Shown: positions 1 through 11,200, counted from the stretch's first letter. The stretch is 32,544 bases of DNA from Ophiocordyceps camponoti-saundersi (nom. inval.) (GCA_003339415.1 PDHQ01000354.1:1-32544), one strand, 5' to 3'. Notes: generated by a model not told the origin, from the sequence alone. Translations and numbers: made by a program.

Positions 1-219
1 ATATATTTTATATATTTTATATATTTTATATATTTTATATATTTTATATATTTTATATATTTTATATATTTTATATATTTTATATATTTTATATATTTTA
101 TATATTTTATATATTTTATATATTTTATATATTTTATATATTTTATATATTTTATATATTTTATATATTTTATATATTTTATATATTTTTTATATTTTAT
201 ATATTTTATATATTTTATA
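1..219. repeat. 9-bp AT satellite (ATATATTTT)n
   Basis: About 24 head-to-tail copies of the 9-bp unit ATATATTTT fill the left edge, with one irregular unit near 185-195. The array runs straight into the outer end of a degenerate LTR at about 220, so it may have grown by slippage from an AT-only LTR terminus. It has no unique spacers and no coding potential. The true array length is unknown because the window starts inside it. Confidence 0.97.
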
Positions 220-518
220 TATTTACTTAAGAAATACTTTAAGTAAATAATAATATTAGTATTATAAATAAAAATTTTAAGCTAAAGAAAAAAAAGAAAA
301 AAAGAGAAAAACCTTTATAAGTAAAATTTTAGTAAAATATATAAGGGTATATATTAATAGATATAGAAAGGGGTATAGTAAAATCTAAAAAAAAGCGGTT
401 ATATTTCTAAGTAATTTTTTAATAAGGTTTCTTAAAGCTTTATAATTATTATTAGAAATTTAAAAAAGTTATTATAAAATTATTTAAGGGAAATCCTTAT
501 AAATACTAATATATAATA
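220..518 (-). repeat. degenerate LTR of gypsy-0, inverted
   Basis: This is an inverted copy of the 327-bp LTRs of gypsy-1, about 299 bases long. Shared landmarks include the AAGTAAATAATAATATTA block near its left end and GGGAAATCCTTATAAATACT near its right end. The right terminus TAATA corresponds to the LTR start. The left terminus merges with the satellite, so its target duplication cannot be read. Confidence 0.85.
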
Positions 519-882
519 TTACTTCTTAATAAAAGTATTAATATACTTATTAAAGCTAGTTATATTATTATAAAGCTATATACTTAGAGAAATTATAAAA
601 TTATTTTAATAATTATCCTTATAATTATAATTTATTATAATAGCTTTAATTTAGCTTTAGAGATTAATAAGCAAGCTAGCGGTATTTAAGAAATAGTTAT
701 AAAATTCTTTAATAGCTATTAGTATATATTAAAAATTCTTAATAAAGTATTATATTTTATTTAAGTAATAATTATATTAATAAACTTAGTATTTTAACTA
801 ATAGTATTATTTTATTATATAAGATTAGAGAATAAAATTTACCTTTTATTTAAGTATATTATTAATAATTTCTAGCTTTCTA

Positions 883-887
883 AATAG
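883..887. repeat. left target-site duplication of gypsy-1 (AATAG)
   Basis: AATAG lies immediately before the 5' LTR and recurs immediately after the 3' LTR at 6817-6821. A perfect 5-bp direct repeat is the expected product of an LTR-retrotransposon integrase. Confidence 0.85.
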
Positions 888-1214
888 TATTACGCGCTAG
901 CACCTATAAGGATTTCCCCTTAAGATATTTTATAGTAACTTCTAAGGATTTTAATTATAGTTATATAATTTACGAAAACCTTATTATAAAATTATACGGA
1001 AAGACTTTAGGGGGAAATTATTAAAAAATATAACTATTTCCTTATTAGGATTTTATTATTTTACTAAGCCCTCTCTTATTTTTATTAATATATACCTTTA
1101 TATATTTTACTAAGATTTTACTTATAAGAGTTTTTTTTTTCCTTTCTCCTTAGCTTAGAATTTTTATTTATAATATTAATATTATTATTTACTTAATATA
1201 TCTTAGCTATAATA
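888..1214 (+). repeat. 5' LTR of gypsy-1
   Basis: It begins TATTACGCGCTAG, which fits TGTTACGCGC with its TpG converted by RIP, and ends CTATAATA, which fits a CA terminus converted to TA. It matches 6490-6816 along its length. Differences are mostly transitions, plus two compensating indels: extra bases around 1052-1060 here, and a longer T/C tract in the 3' copy. Confidence 0.9.
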
Positions 1215-1499
1215 CTATTCTAAGCTTACTTTTCGCTAATAAGCAAATAATAAATATATATTAAATTCTTATATCCTTATATAAGATAGAAAAAAACTTA
1301 TATATAACTTAGACTAATTAGCCTTAAAATATATATTTAAAGCTTTTAAATAAACTCTTAGGCGATTAAAAAGACTTACTTTAAAAACGCCTAACCTTAT
1401 AATAAAATAAAGTTTTAGTAAAAACTAGATTAAAATTATAGCTACTTTTTCTTAGAATATTATAAATATAACTATATTATAAAAGCTATATAAAAAGAT

Positions 1500-2530
1500 A
1501 ATATAATTATAAGTATAAACTATAAAACTTTAAAGTTAGTTAATTTAAAAAGACTAAAATTAAAACTTAAATATAAAAAAAACTTATTAAGAAATATTAA
1601 CTATATTTAAGATAAGTAAAAAGATATTTATCTTAATTAGAAAAGCTACTTAAAGTAGTTTTACGCTAATTACTTTAATAATATAGCTAAACCCCTTTTA
1701 TTTTAATTTTACGAAAATTTATTATAAGAAAGTAAGTAAGTTTTTAAATAAGAAAAGGAATTTTAATACCTTTTTTATAAACTTAAAAGATAAAATAAAG
1801 TTTAATAAGATAATTTTCTATTATAAGTAAGATAAGATAAGTATTTTATTTTATATTTTAGAAAGAAAAGCTTATAAATTATTAGAAACTTAATATAATT
1901 TAAAAGAACGCTTTTTTTCTAAATTAGCTAAGATAGTTTAGTATTTAGAGTTTACTTATAGAAATCTAAATAAATTCGCGGAGGCTATAAACCGGCTTTA
2001 TAAACTAAACTTCTCCTTGCCTAGTAAATAAAAAATCTAAGAGTTCCTTATAGAGTTTAATTACTTTATAGCTAAGACTTAAGTTCTCCTAGCTTAAATT
2101 AAGTATATATTTTAAGATTACTTACCTGCTAACTTTAATATAAGTTTTTTATAAAAGCTAAAGATTTATATATAATATATAAAGAATTTTATAAGTATAT
2201 AAAAAACGCTATATTTTATTAGAAAAAGGAGTTTACCTACTAAAAAGCTATATAAAAAGCTTATTAAAGCGATAAAATTACTTTAATAATATAAAAAAAG
2301 AAAATTATAACTTTAACCTTAACTTTATACTAAAAAAGCTAGCCTCTTAGTTAGGATAAGAAGAAAGTTTACTAAGAAAATAGCACTTATTTTATTTATA
2401 GAAAAAAAAGCTATATAGCTAAAAATTACCCTAACTAATAAAAGATAAAGAGAGTTTATAAAGTTTAAACGCCCCCGCTTAATTCTATTTAATCGGATAA
2501 CTCTAATTTAAAAAAAAGTAAAATTATTAT
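1500..2530 (+). pseudogene. gypsy-1 gag relic (capsid region and CCHC zinc knuckle)
   Basis: Gag forms the particle shell and its zinc knuckle binds the element RNA. A capsid-like frame is readable at 1975-2013 (FAEAINRLYKLNF), interrupted up- and downstream by in-frame TAA and TAG. At 2388-2429 the spacing C-x2-C-x4-H-x4-C is preserved exactly, but all four ligands read Tyr (Y-FI-Y-RKKS-Y-IAKN-Y). That is what TpG to TpA in Cys codons and CpA to TpA in the His codon would give. The same stretch recurs inverted at 24140-25464. Confidence 0.75.
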
Positions 2531-3559
2531 AAAGCTCCTTAATAATCTTAAAAAAATTATATATAAGATAGAAAATAAGAAAGTTATTTATTATTAATAA
2601 TTAAGTTAAAGTTAATAATATTACTTTCTATACTTTTACTTTATATAATATTTAAATAAATACTTATTTCTTAGTTAGCTATTATTTTACGAAATAAGTT
2701 ATAAAGCGCCTAAGCGCTAGGCTTATTTTTATTTATCTTATCCCTTTTATTAATTTCTAAAGCTATTAAGCTAGCTTAGTTTATAAATATTTAATTATTA
2801 CTTTAGTAAGTAACGGATAATATTTTCCTTATAAAATTTACTAAGTAACTAACTATACTTAAAATCTCTTTATTAGCTTATTTTAAATAGCTAAGAAAAG
2901 GTTATTACTTAACTATATAGCTTAAAAGCTAGTTTAGCTAAATAACTTACCCGCCCTCGCTAAATATTTACCCTTAATCTTATTATTTAAGAAGCTTTTT
3001 TTTACTAGAAATCCGGATCTAGTTATCTAAGCGGACGCTAAATACCGGAACCGCTTTTTTTATTAAAATAAGCGTAAATATTAGATCTTTTAGCGTTTAT
3101 AAAAGAAAAAAGACTTTATATAGCCCGCGAAGGAAAAAAAGCTAGCCCTAACCTTAACCGATTAGAAGACTAATAATATAAATAAGGATATTTTAAAAAA
3201 ATAGCTTATTTGCTAAATATAATAAAACTTTTAATATATGCGGTAAGAAAAGATAACCTTATTAATCTTTATAATTTTTATAAAATTAAAATATAACTTT
3301 AACTTTATTATAATTATAAAATTAAGCTTAGCTAGCTATATATATATAAGATAAAAAATCCTATTCCCTTAAGGAGAGGAACTTAAGTATATAGCTTATA
3401 TATATAATATAATTCCTCCTACCCTTATCTATTTTAAAAGATTTTTTAATAAAAAGAAAGATATACTTTTATTAGTTCTTAACCTAGCTATAATATTATC
3501 TTAAAACTTAAAAAGCTCCTAAACCTAATAAGACCTCTTTTTTATAAAACGCTTATAAA

Positions 3560-4260
3560 ATACCTATTATTAGAAAAGAAAATTATAAACTATCTAGTTT
3601 AGATTAGATTTATTAAGCTAAATATTAGTATTTACGCCGCCTTTATTCTCTTCGCGCTAAAGCCGTATTTAATAGCTTAGCGTTTTTATATTAATTACTA
3701 ATAGATAAATAACTATTTAAAAAGTTAAATCTTACTTACCCTCTCCTTAGAAAATATAGCGTTTAGCTACTAAGAGGTAAAGTAGTTTTCGAAAATTAAT
3801 ATTATTTAAGCGTTTTACTATCTCTATCTTAACTCCGACTTTAAATATTTTATAGCTTTCTATATAAAGTTTAATATATTCTATTAGCTTATTTTCCTAT
3901 TTAGCCTTAAAGTAAGGCCCGCCTAATTTTAGAATTTTATTAATACTTAACTTTATAACTTTTTTAATTATTATATAAATATATATATTAATAATATATT
4001 AATTTATTTAGATAACGAAGAAAAGGAATATTAAAAGGAATATTAAAAAATAGTTTAGCGCTTATATTAAGTAAACTTATAAGGGGATATTTAAAAATTA
4101 AAGTTTAATATTATAAAAATTAATTATTAAAATAATATTATATATAAGCTAAGGAATAAGCGTAAACTTTTATAAAATATAAATAATTTAAAATTAAAAG
4201 TTTAAAAATCTTTAAAATTATAAGGCTATTTACTTATTCGTAAGATTTTATAACTTTATT
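3560..4260 (+). pseudogene. gypsy-1 reverse transcriptase relic
   Basis: This domain would copy the element RNA into DNA. The stretch at about 3900-3960 fits the conserved 'FGL-x-x-GPA-x-FQ-x-x-IN' segment once RIP changes are allowed for. The catalytic box at 3984-4019 reads YINNILIYLDNE: the YxDD pair has become NN, consistent with two GAY codons preceded by T mutating to AAY. No uninterrupted frame remains. RNase H follows directly. The protease that should lie between gag and RT (about 2600-3500) could not be identified. Confidence 0.8.
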
Positions 4261-4399
4261 TAGATCTTTTATTATTATATTAATATTATTACTAAGCTTT
4301 TAAATTATTTCTTAAAAAAATACTATTTTTAAGCTTAGATTAAAGTAAAAGGAAGCTTTCGATAAGATAAAGAAATTAGCTATATAAGCCTTAGTATTT

Positions 4400-4740
4400 A
4401 TTTTCCTTTATCTAAAGCTTCGAAATTAACTTAAGACTAATACTTTTTAAAATATTATTATCGGTATATTTTAGTAATAATAAAATAATTAAATATAAAT
4501 GCTTATAAGCTTTTTCTTAAAAATAATAAACTTAGCTAAATATTTTTACTTAATCTAGAACTATAAACTCCTCGCTATTATATAAAGCTTTAAGTATTTC
4601 TATTTAGAATTACTTAATTAGAAATTTAATATAATTATAAATTATAAGGCCTTAGTTTATTTTATAATAAAAAGATTACTTTTTATTTATTAGGTTTAAT
4701 AATCTAATTTCCTTACTTAGTTTTATATTTATTTCTTATA
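4400..4740 (+). pseudogene. gypsy-1 RNase H relic
   Basis: This domain would remove the RNA strand during reverse transcription. The frame around 4562-4590 reads YKLLAII-stop-S, fitting the usual 'ELLAIVxA' helix. About 60 bases later INYKALVYF fits the 'TDHKNLxYF' segment (D to N again). It lies directly after RT, as in Ty3/gypsy pol. An inverted, more decayed copy of this domain is at 6822-7537. Confidence 0.75.
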
Positions 4741-4949
4741 CTATCCTAGCTAATTAAATATAGCTATTAACGCCCTCTCCTAGAAAATAGCTAAGCTCCT
4801 AATAATAAAAGCTTATAAGAAGGAAGAAAAAATACTTACGATAATTCCCCTAAAAAGCTTTAAATTTAAAGCCCCGACCCTAACTCTTATAATTACCCCT
4901 ATTTACCTTATAGGAGACCTTATCTTATTAAGAGCGGAGTTAATATAAT

Positions 4950-5650
4950 TAATTTAAAAAAAGAATATAAGTTAAAACCTCAGATTCCGCGGTAATCTCC
5001 TTATAATACTTAAGTAAAATAGCTAAAAGCGATTCTTCCTTTATATTACCTTAATTTAGAAAATATATAAGCTAGCTATCTTCGCTTATAGTAAATAAAA
5101 TAAGATTATTTAAATACTCTAATAAAGCTATTACTAGCCTAAGATAAAGTAAAATATCCGCTAATATATCTATAATTATTATAAATATTAAAGGAATAAG
5201 ACGCTATAAGATAAAACTTTAAGTTTACTATACTTTTTACTTATTCTAACTTTTATATAAGAGTATATTATTTATAATAAGAAGGTAATATTAGAAAACT
5301 ACTTTAAGTATAATTATATTTAAACCTTTATTTATAAGCTAAGTAAGATTATCGCTATATTATTAAATAAGAAAAATAATATAGCTAAAAGATTTATAAA
5401 ACGCTAGTTCTAATACTTTTATTATCTTTTTAATATATTTAATATATAAATTATTAATAAATTTAAACAATTTATTTTAAGATTCCTAAGAGAAATTAAC
5501 TAGTTAATTAATATTAAATATTAATATAATAGCGCCTTTTATCCTTAAATATAAGGAAGCGTAAAAATAACTAACTAATACCTAAACTAAAAGCTATAAT
5601 TTTATATAAATAAGCGTTAAAATAATTAAATTACTTTCCTTCTTACCTTA
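4950..5650 (+). pseudogene. gypsy-1 integrase relic
   Basis: Integrase joins the cDNA to the genome. At 5453-5475 INKFKQFI occupies the place of the 'TDRGxQF' motif that carries the second DDE aspartate, here Asn. The stretch REIN-stop-LINIKY at about 5490 and SAFYP-stop-I at about 5530 fit the conserved region ending in 'STAYHPQTDGQTE', with His to Tyr and Gln to stop. The HHCC and first-aspartate regions upstream are too decayed for me to place. Confidence 0.7.
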
Positions 5651-6159
5651 GATTTTATATATAACTCCTTATAATATATATTAATTAATATAGGTTTATT
5701 TATAATTGCTTTTAGAAAAGATAGATAAAACCCCCTTTTTATTACTAATCTTTTAGATCCCTTAAGCTCCTTAGGCCTAATTATTATAGCTTATAAACTC
5801 GTCGCTTAAGCGTAGGAAATATAATAATAAGCTTAAGCCGCGGCTAAGAAAGCTCGCTATAAGTAAGAAACGTAAGCTAAAAAAATATCGCTTAATAAAC
5901 TTTATAATTAATAATAAAGTATTCCTTAGCTATAAAGGATTCTTTATAAGTATATTTATAATACGCTTTAATATATAACAGTTAGGTTTTTTTACTATTA
6001 TTAAGGAATAAAAATATAGCTATATCCTTAACTTATTAGATAGCTATTAAATAATAAACTTATTTTATACTAACTATCTTAATAAAGCTATTATAAATCT
6101 TTTACCTAGCTAAGAATTACCTCTTATTAAACTAAAAAAAGTTAATAGCACGCTAAAAT

Positions 6160-6330
6160 AGGAAATTAATTAGATTTTTTAATCTTATATTATAAAATAA
6201 TATTATTAATTAAAATACTAAGATTACTAGCAGGGTTATAACTTAAATAAAATATAATACCTAGCTAAGAATTTCCGATATATATTAGTACTATTTAAGG
6301 AATTTTATAACCGCCTCCTAATTACCGCTA
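6160..6330 (+). pseudogene. probable chromodomain at the end of gypsy-1 pol
   Basis: The frame here reads EIN-stop-IF at its start, then LKY-stop-DY and later LAKNF with FKEFYNRL. This fits the layout of the chromodomain that ends pol in chromoviruses: an 'EVExIL' strand, a 'VKWKGY' core and a C-terminal helix. In that group the domain binds histone H3 methylated at Lys9 and steers integration to heterochromatin. The match is by pattern only and several core residues are lost. The same stretch occurs inverted in gypsy-0 (519-887). Confidence 0.5.
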
Positions 6331-6489
6331 GCCCTTTTATTAACCTTTAACGCTAAATTAAAGCCGCTATTATAAACGATTATTATAAAGATAATAATAA
6401 AAATAATATTATAATTTCCTTAAATAATCTTTTATATAGTAAATATTACTAATTTTAATAAATATATTAAGATTTTTATTAAGAGGTAA

Positions 6490-6816
6490 TATTACGCGCT
6501 AATACTTAGAAGGATTTCCCTTAAAATTATTTTATAGTAATTTTTAAGGATTTCTAATTATAATTACATAACTTATAAAAGCTTTATTATAAAAATATAT
6601 AGAAAGACTTTAAGGGGAAATTACTAGGAAATATAATTATTTCCTTATTAAGATTTTACTAGGCCCTCTCCTATTTTTATTAATATATGCCCTTATATAT
6701 TTTATTAAAATTTCGCTTATAAGAGTTTTTCCTCTTTTTTTTCCTTTCTTCTTAGCTTAGAATCTTTATTTATAATACTAATATTATTATTTACTTAATA
6801 TATCCTAGCTATAATA
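6490..6816 (+). repeat. 3' LTR of gypsy-1
   Basis: It begins TATTACGCGCTAA and ends CTATAATA, the same length as the 5' LTR. The AATAG target duplication follows at 6817-6821. Sequence between the LTRs is 5,275 bases, which is usual for Ty3/gypsy. Confidence 0.9.
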
Positions 6817-6821
6817 AATAG
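6817..6821. repeat. right target-site duplication of gypsy-1 (AATAG)
   Basis: This is the perfect match to 883-887. The gypsy-0 sequence continues across it into AATAGCTATATTTA, which aligns with the reverse complement of gypsy-1 at about 4760. Confidence 0.85.
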
Positions 6822-7537
6822 CTATATTTAGCTAGCTAAGTTAATATAAGAAATAGATATTAAACTAAATAAGGAAATTAAACTATTAAACTTAGTAAAT
6901 AAAAAGTAATCTTTTTATTATAAAATAAATTAAAGCTTTATAATTTATAATAATATTAAATATTTAACTAAGTAATTTTAAGTAAAAATATTTAAAGCTT
7001 TATATAATAATAATAAGTTTATAGTTTTAGATTAAGTATATATATTTAGCTAAGTTTATTATTTTTTAAAAAAAAGCTTATAAGCTTTTATATTTTATTA
7101 CTTTATTATTATTAAAAAATATTAATAGTTTTATTTTCATTTATATTAGTTTTAAGATAAGTTAAGAGTTTTAAGCGGAAGAAAATAAGTATTAAAGCTT
7201 ATATAGCTAATTCCTTTATTTTATTAAAAGCCTCTTTTTATTCCTATCTAAGCTTAAAAATAATATTTTTTTAGTAAATAAATAAAAAGTTTAGTAATAA
7301 TAAAAATATAATAATAAAAAGTTTAAATAAAGCTATAAAGCCTTATAAATAAGCGGATAGCTTTAAAATTATAAAGTTTTTAAACTTTTAATTTTAAATA
7401 GCTTATATCTTATAACGATTAATACTAAGCCCTTAGCTTATATATAATACTATATTAAGGTAGTTAACTTTTATAATATTAAACCTTAATTTTAAATATC
7501 CTCTTATTAATATAAGCTATATACGCTTAACTTTTTC
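6822..7537 (-). mobile_element. gypsy-0 segment II: inverted RNase H part
   Basis: Its minus strand aligns nearly base for base, allowing transitions, with gypsy-1 from about 4050 to 4765. A clear landmark is TAAAAAGTAATCTTTTTATT near 6900, the reverse complement of the block at about 4665-4690. It carries the end of RT and the RNase H domain, with no open frame. Homology stops near CTTTTTCA at 7531-7538, where the LINE begins. It is more AT-rich than gypsy-1 at the same positions, as expected for an older copy. Confidence 0.85.
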
Positions 7538-9065
7538 ACGACTTTAGACGATTAGGGTCCTTATTTATACTTAACGCTATAATATTATAAGAACTTAGTA
7601 CTTTCTGCCTCTCGGAGTTTAACTCCGCTAAAGGAATAACCCTAAACGCGGGGTTATAAGGCGGTCCGCCTCCTAGTCCGCTATTAGTGCTAATAATACT
7701 TAATAGCAGGACCTAGGGGCTTAACTAATCCTAATAATATCTATATATAAGTAAAAGTTAATATAATATTATTACTAACTTTAATATTTTATTTATTAAT
7801 ATTTTTTAATCTTTAATAAATTTTATTTTAAAGTTTATATATAAAAAACTTACTAAAGTAATTTTTATATAAGATTTTCGCCTTATATAAGGTATCCTTA
7901 ATATAGCGTTTATTAAGCTTTAATAGCGCTAATAAGCCTCCGAGAACTTATTTAACTTACTTATTATTATCTTTTACGCTATTTAAAAGTTAGTTAAAGC
8001 TACCTTTTATAAAATAATAAGTAAGGAGTTAGACTCTACCTTTAGAGCTTTAACTTAAGCTAATATAATTATAAACTCCGCCCTAAACTCCGCCCCTTTT
8101 ATAGCGCCCCTTATATAGCCGGTTCCGGTAAAAATAAAGAAAAAGGTACTTATATTAATAAAAGATATTCTAATAATTAACGAAGTTTTAGCGCTTATTT
8201 CTTAGAAAATTATTTAGAAAGTTAATAAGGTTATAAGCTACTTTATAATAGTTACCGCGCGCTATCTTTTTAGCGGTAATCTTATTATTATATTTAATTT
8301 ATAATATAAAAACCTCGCTTTTAAGGATAAATAAAAAGCTTAGGCTTTCGAAGTAAAAGCTAAGCGTATATACTAGACTTATATTATTATTGCTAAGGGT
8401 ATTCGGACCTTAATAGCTAACCGCGACCGTAATACGCTACTTAGTATTATTAGGGAGGTAAATAAGGTTAATATAGTCTAAGCGAAAGCACTTTAACTTT
8501 AGTATATTACTAATAAAGAAGCCTTATAAACTTATCTTATTATAAGCTTAAATAGTATAAAAGATATAAATAAGCTTTATTTAAATAAAGTAATTATAAA
8601 TATAAAGATAATTTATTATAAACTTTATAAGGACTCTATACGCTTTAAATAATATTATAAATATTTCTAATTTAAGTATATTACTAAGTATTATTAGAAG
8701 CCCTCTTAATATAGATATTATATAGCTACCTTATATAATAATAAAAAAGAAAACTACTTTATATAAAAAGGAGAAAGACCTCGCTATTATATTTTATATA
8801 AAAATATATACTTTATATAGTTAAAGGATTACTTAAAGTTTTAAAAATAGTAAAGCTATACTAAGTTTAGCTTCCTTAATAAATCTCGCTTTTTTAAATT
8901 ATTATAATCCGCTTAATTTTTAGCTTTTATTTAGTAATAATTTTATAAAAATAATAAAGGTTTTATTATAATTTCTCTAAGAAAGTAAGTATATTATAAA
9001 TTCCTTAAAGATATACTTTAAGTAATAATCTCTAATATAGGGGGAAGATTACCTTTATTATCTTT
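7538..9065 (+). mobile_element. LINE-2: 5' part of a Tad-like non-LTR retrotransposon
   Basis: A GC-richer leader (about 7545-7720) contains short palindromes such as GGAGTTTAACTCC and GGCGGTCCGCC. It is followed by an ORF1 relic on the plus strand. Nothing resembling the endonuclease and RT of ORF2 follows, because the element stops at about 9065 where the next element starts. It lies against gypsy-0 on the left with no readable target duplication. It is not the same family as copies A-D at 25465-32544. Confidence 0.6.
7960..8870 (+). pseudogene. LINE-2 ORF1 relic (RNA-binding Gag-like protein)
   Basis: ORF1 proteins of Tad-clade LINEs coat the element RNA. The frame from 8248 reads IVTARYLFSGNLIIIF, fitting the conserved 'ARRLPSGDI' strand. 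About 120 bases on it reads TYIIIAKGIRTLIANRDRN and then LLSIIREVNK, matching the 'TYxVxxxGV' strand and following helix seen in these proteins. Several in-frame TAA/TAG codons interrupt it. A Tyr-rich stretch at about 8705-8735 may be a ruined CCHC knuckle, but its spacing is unclear. There is no readable start codon. Confidence 0.6.
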
Positions 9066-9960
9066 CTTTACCGTACGGTTCGCGAAGTAATATATTATAA
9101 TATATAGTTATTATAACTCCGGTTACGGGATTAGCTAGTTACGCGGTAAGATATTTTCTATAATATTCTTATTAGTAGTTTAGAATTTTTAAATATTTTA
9201 GGATACCGTTACTAAAGCGGTTTCCTCCTATATTACTCTAGTAATATACTACGATAGCTAATCCCCTTTTACGGCCTATTTAGCTAGAACGTGACCGTAA
9301 GGAGTTCCGGTTATTATAGTAATCTTAAGGTTCTTAGTAACCTTTACTTTCTAGTTTATCTTTATTATTTAGGTAAAAAAACCCTAATATCTTTCGTATT
9401 CCGTATAAATCTTCTAATACTAAATATTAATTATTTTATTTTTTAAAGGGTTTACGTTTTTAAGAGTTAGGTAATTATCTTAAGTAACTATAGCGATATA
9501 AGAGGAAAACGATAATAATATAATACGTAAAGTAAGGATAAATATAGGAGAAGATAAACGGTATAATAAAAGGTAAGTTAAACGAAAAATGATAATAATA
9601 TATAAAATAAAGGTATATATAAAAGGAGATAACCGTACGTTAATAATAGTAATATATAATAGTTAGTTATACGTAGGGAAAAAGGAGATAAATATAAGGT
9701 ATATAAGAAAGAAAATAACGATAATGCCCGATAATAATCTAATTAAGAAAGATTTAATAAGTAAGGAAAGGAAAATAGTAATAGTATAGTGCACGAAAAC
9801 GCGAGATATACGGTAATAAAGGTATATACGAGGTATGCTTAGAGAGAATAGATATAAAGAGAATAGAAAATAAAGTAAGGTAAACGTGTAAACGAGTAAA
9901 CGGACCGTTAGCGACTCTTTAGCTAGCTAATAGCTATTAATAATCACTATTAATTACTAT
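9066..9960. other. non-coding stretch, possibly the 3' LTR of gypsy-2
   Basis: I see no coding remnant here. It lies where the 3' LTR of the minus-strand gypsy-2 should be, but I found no matching copy near 16300-17000, so the call is unproven. From about 9480 to 9900 the plus strand is strikingly purine-rich, with repeated ACGATAAT-like blocks. Residual TpG at 9292, 9590 and 9887 shows slightly weaker RIP than in neighbouring DNA. Confidence 0.4.
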
Positions 9961-10679
9961 TAATACTTACCGTAGTAACTTAATATCTACTATAGTAAGT
10001 TATCCTTCTTATTCTTAGTTTTCCTACTTAACTTTACGTTTCCCCTCCTAACTTCTTATAATAATAAGTTCCTATAAGCGTAAGGGTTTTTACCTTAAAG
10101 CTTATCCGTTCCTTCGCTTAACTTATAGCCCTATCGGGTAGCTATATCCTATATTACTCGCTATAGGGGTATTAAATATACCTTACGTAGTATAAATAGT
10201 TTAAGATTATCTACGTAAAGCTTTCGCAAAACTTAACGTCCGATAACGCTACGAATTAGATATATAATAAATAAGATAACCTTAATAATAATAGATAGGT
10301 TATCCTATATAGTTACGAACTTCCTATACGACGTATTTACCTTATCTTATCTTTCCTATACGAAGTTACCGACTCGTAGGGCACGTTATAGCTTAGTATT
10401 ATATTTAATCGTATTAAAGTTAGCTAAAATATCTTAGATTATATCCTTTTCTTCTACTATAGCTAATACTAAATTATAGACTATCTAGTTATCCTAATTA
10501 AAATAGTCGAAGTTAAATTAATTAGCTCTAAGTATATCTTTATTTTAATATATAACTACGGGGTTAAATCTTAATATAGCTTTTACTAAAGTTACCCTTA
10601 AAGTCTTAACTTTTTAAGAATTTAGTATATTAGTAATCTAAGGTAACGCTTTATTCTACGCTTTTAGGGAGATACCGGA

Positions 10680-11200
10680 CCGCTTAAGACTTTATTTTCG
10701 TAATTAGTTTTTTACTAAGCGGATATACCTCTCCGCTAGTTTAGTGCTCTAAGGGTATAAGACCGGGCCGAACTTCTATTTAACCCTATATCGCTTAGCT
10801 ATATCTTCTATAATAGTATTAGCGAAATAGCGTCCGTTATCTAAGTAAATAACTTTAGGCTAGCTAAATACTAAACTTTAGTAATATTACTATATATTTA
10901 CTACCTCCGGGCTAATCGTATTTTCGTATACTTAAGTTAATAAAAAACGCGTTATATAATCTACGGCTACTAGAATATATTAATACTTATAAGCGCTAAT
11001 AGGCGTAATAGGTCTTAGAAAGTTAACGATTACTATTTCCTATAGCTTATATATCGTAATCTATCTATATTTTAACTTAAGTAAGCGTAGTGCGGTTTGC
11101 TAGCAAATTATATAAGATATATAATAATAAGTAATATCCGATCGATAAGTTAGCTATTATAAGATTCCTCTTAAATTCGCTAGAGTCTTTTCTTTAGAGA
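10680..11200 (-). pseudogene. gypsy-2 integrase relic
   Basis: Read on the minus strand, the zinc-finger part at about 11095-11125 keeps a frame fitting '-C-V-I-C-W-Q-T-' with RIP changes. The catalytic core follows: a frame fitting 'GPITPISAYKYLYILVAVDY' at about 10980-11035, then YLDNGRYFANTI at 10813-10848, where the DNG at 10834-10842 holds an intact second DDE aspartate. Stops are fewer than in gypsy-1, but the frame is still broken. No chromodomain was recognised downstream (10000-10680). Confidence 0.75.

Larger units (their letters stand above)
220..887 (-). mobile_element. gypsy-0 segment I: 3' end of an old Ty3/gypsy copy
   Basis: Read on the minus strand, this block aligns with the last ~690 bases of gypsy-1 (about 6130-6816). 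It has ~370 bases of 3' coding region (519-887, including the chromodomain-like stretch) followed by a 3' LTR (220-518). The match is clear by eye over its whole length, although both copies are heavily mutated. The element is interrupted at 887 by gypsy-1, which duplicated AATAG, and it resumes at 6817. Compared with gypsy-1 about 1.35 kb (4780-6130) is missing at this junction, so a deletion occurred before or around the insertion. Confidence 0.85.
888..6816 (+). mobile_element. gypsy-1: complete RIP-inactivated Ty3/gypsy retrotransposon, probable chromovirus
   Basis: This 5.93-kb element has two 327-bp LTRs (888-1214 and 6490-6816) and perfect AATAG target duplications. Gag, RT, RNase H, integrase and a probable C-terminal chromodomain follow in the Ty3/gypsy order. 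The coding strand is riddled with TAA and TAG codons where CAA, CAG and TGG would be expected, so nothing can be translated. It inserted into an opposite-oriented copy of its own family (gypsy-0). A purine-rich AAGAGGTAA just before the 3' LTR may be what is left of the polypurine tract. I could not recognise a primer-binding site after 1214. Confidence 0.9.

Noticed and set aside
1..219. CRISPR array or telomere
   Set aside because: The 9-bp unit has no spacers, and it is not a TTAGGG-type repeat. It is a plain AT satellite.
7545..7720. Structured RNA or tRNA gene in the GC-richer leader of LINE-2
   Set aside because: There are short palindromes, but no cloverleaf, no A/B box pair and no conserved loop that I can identify.
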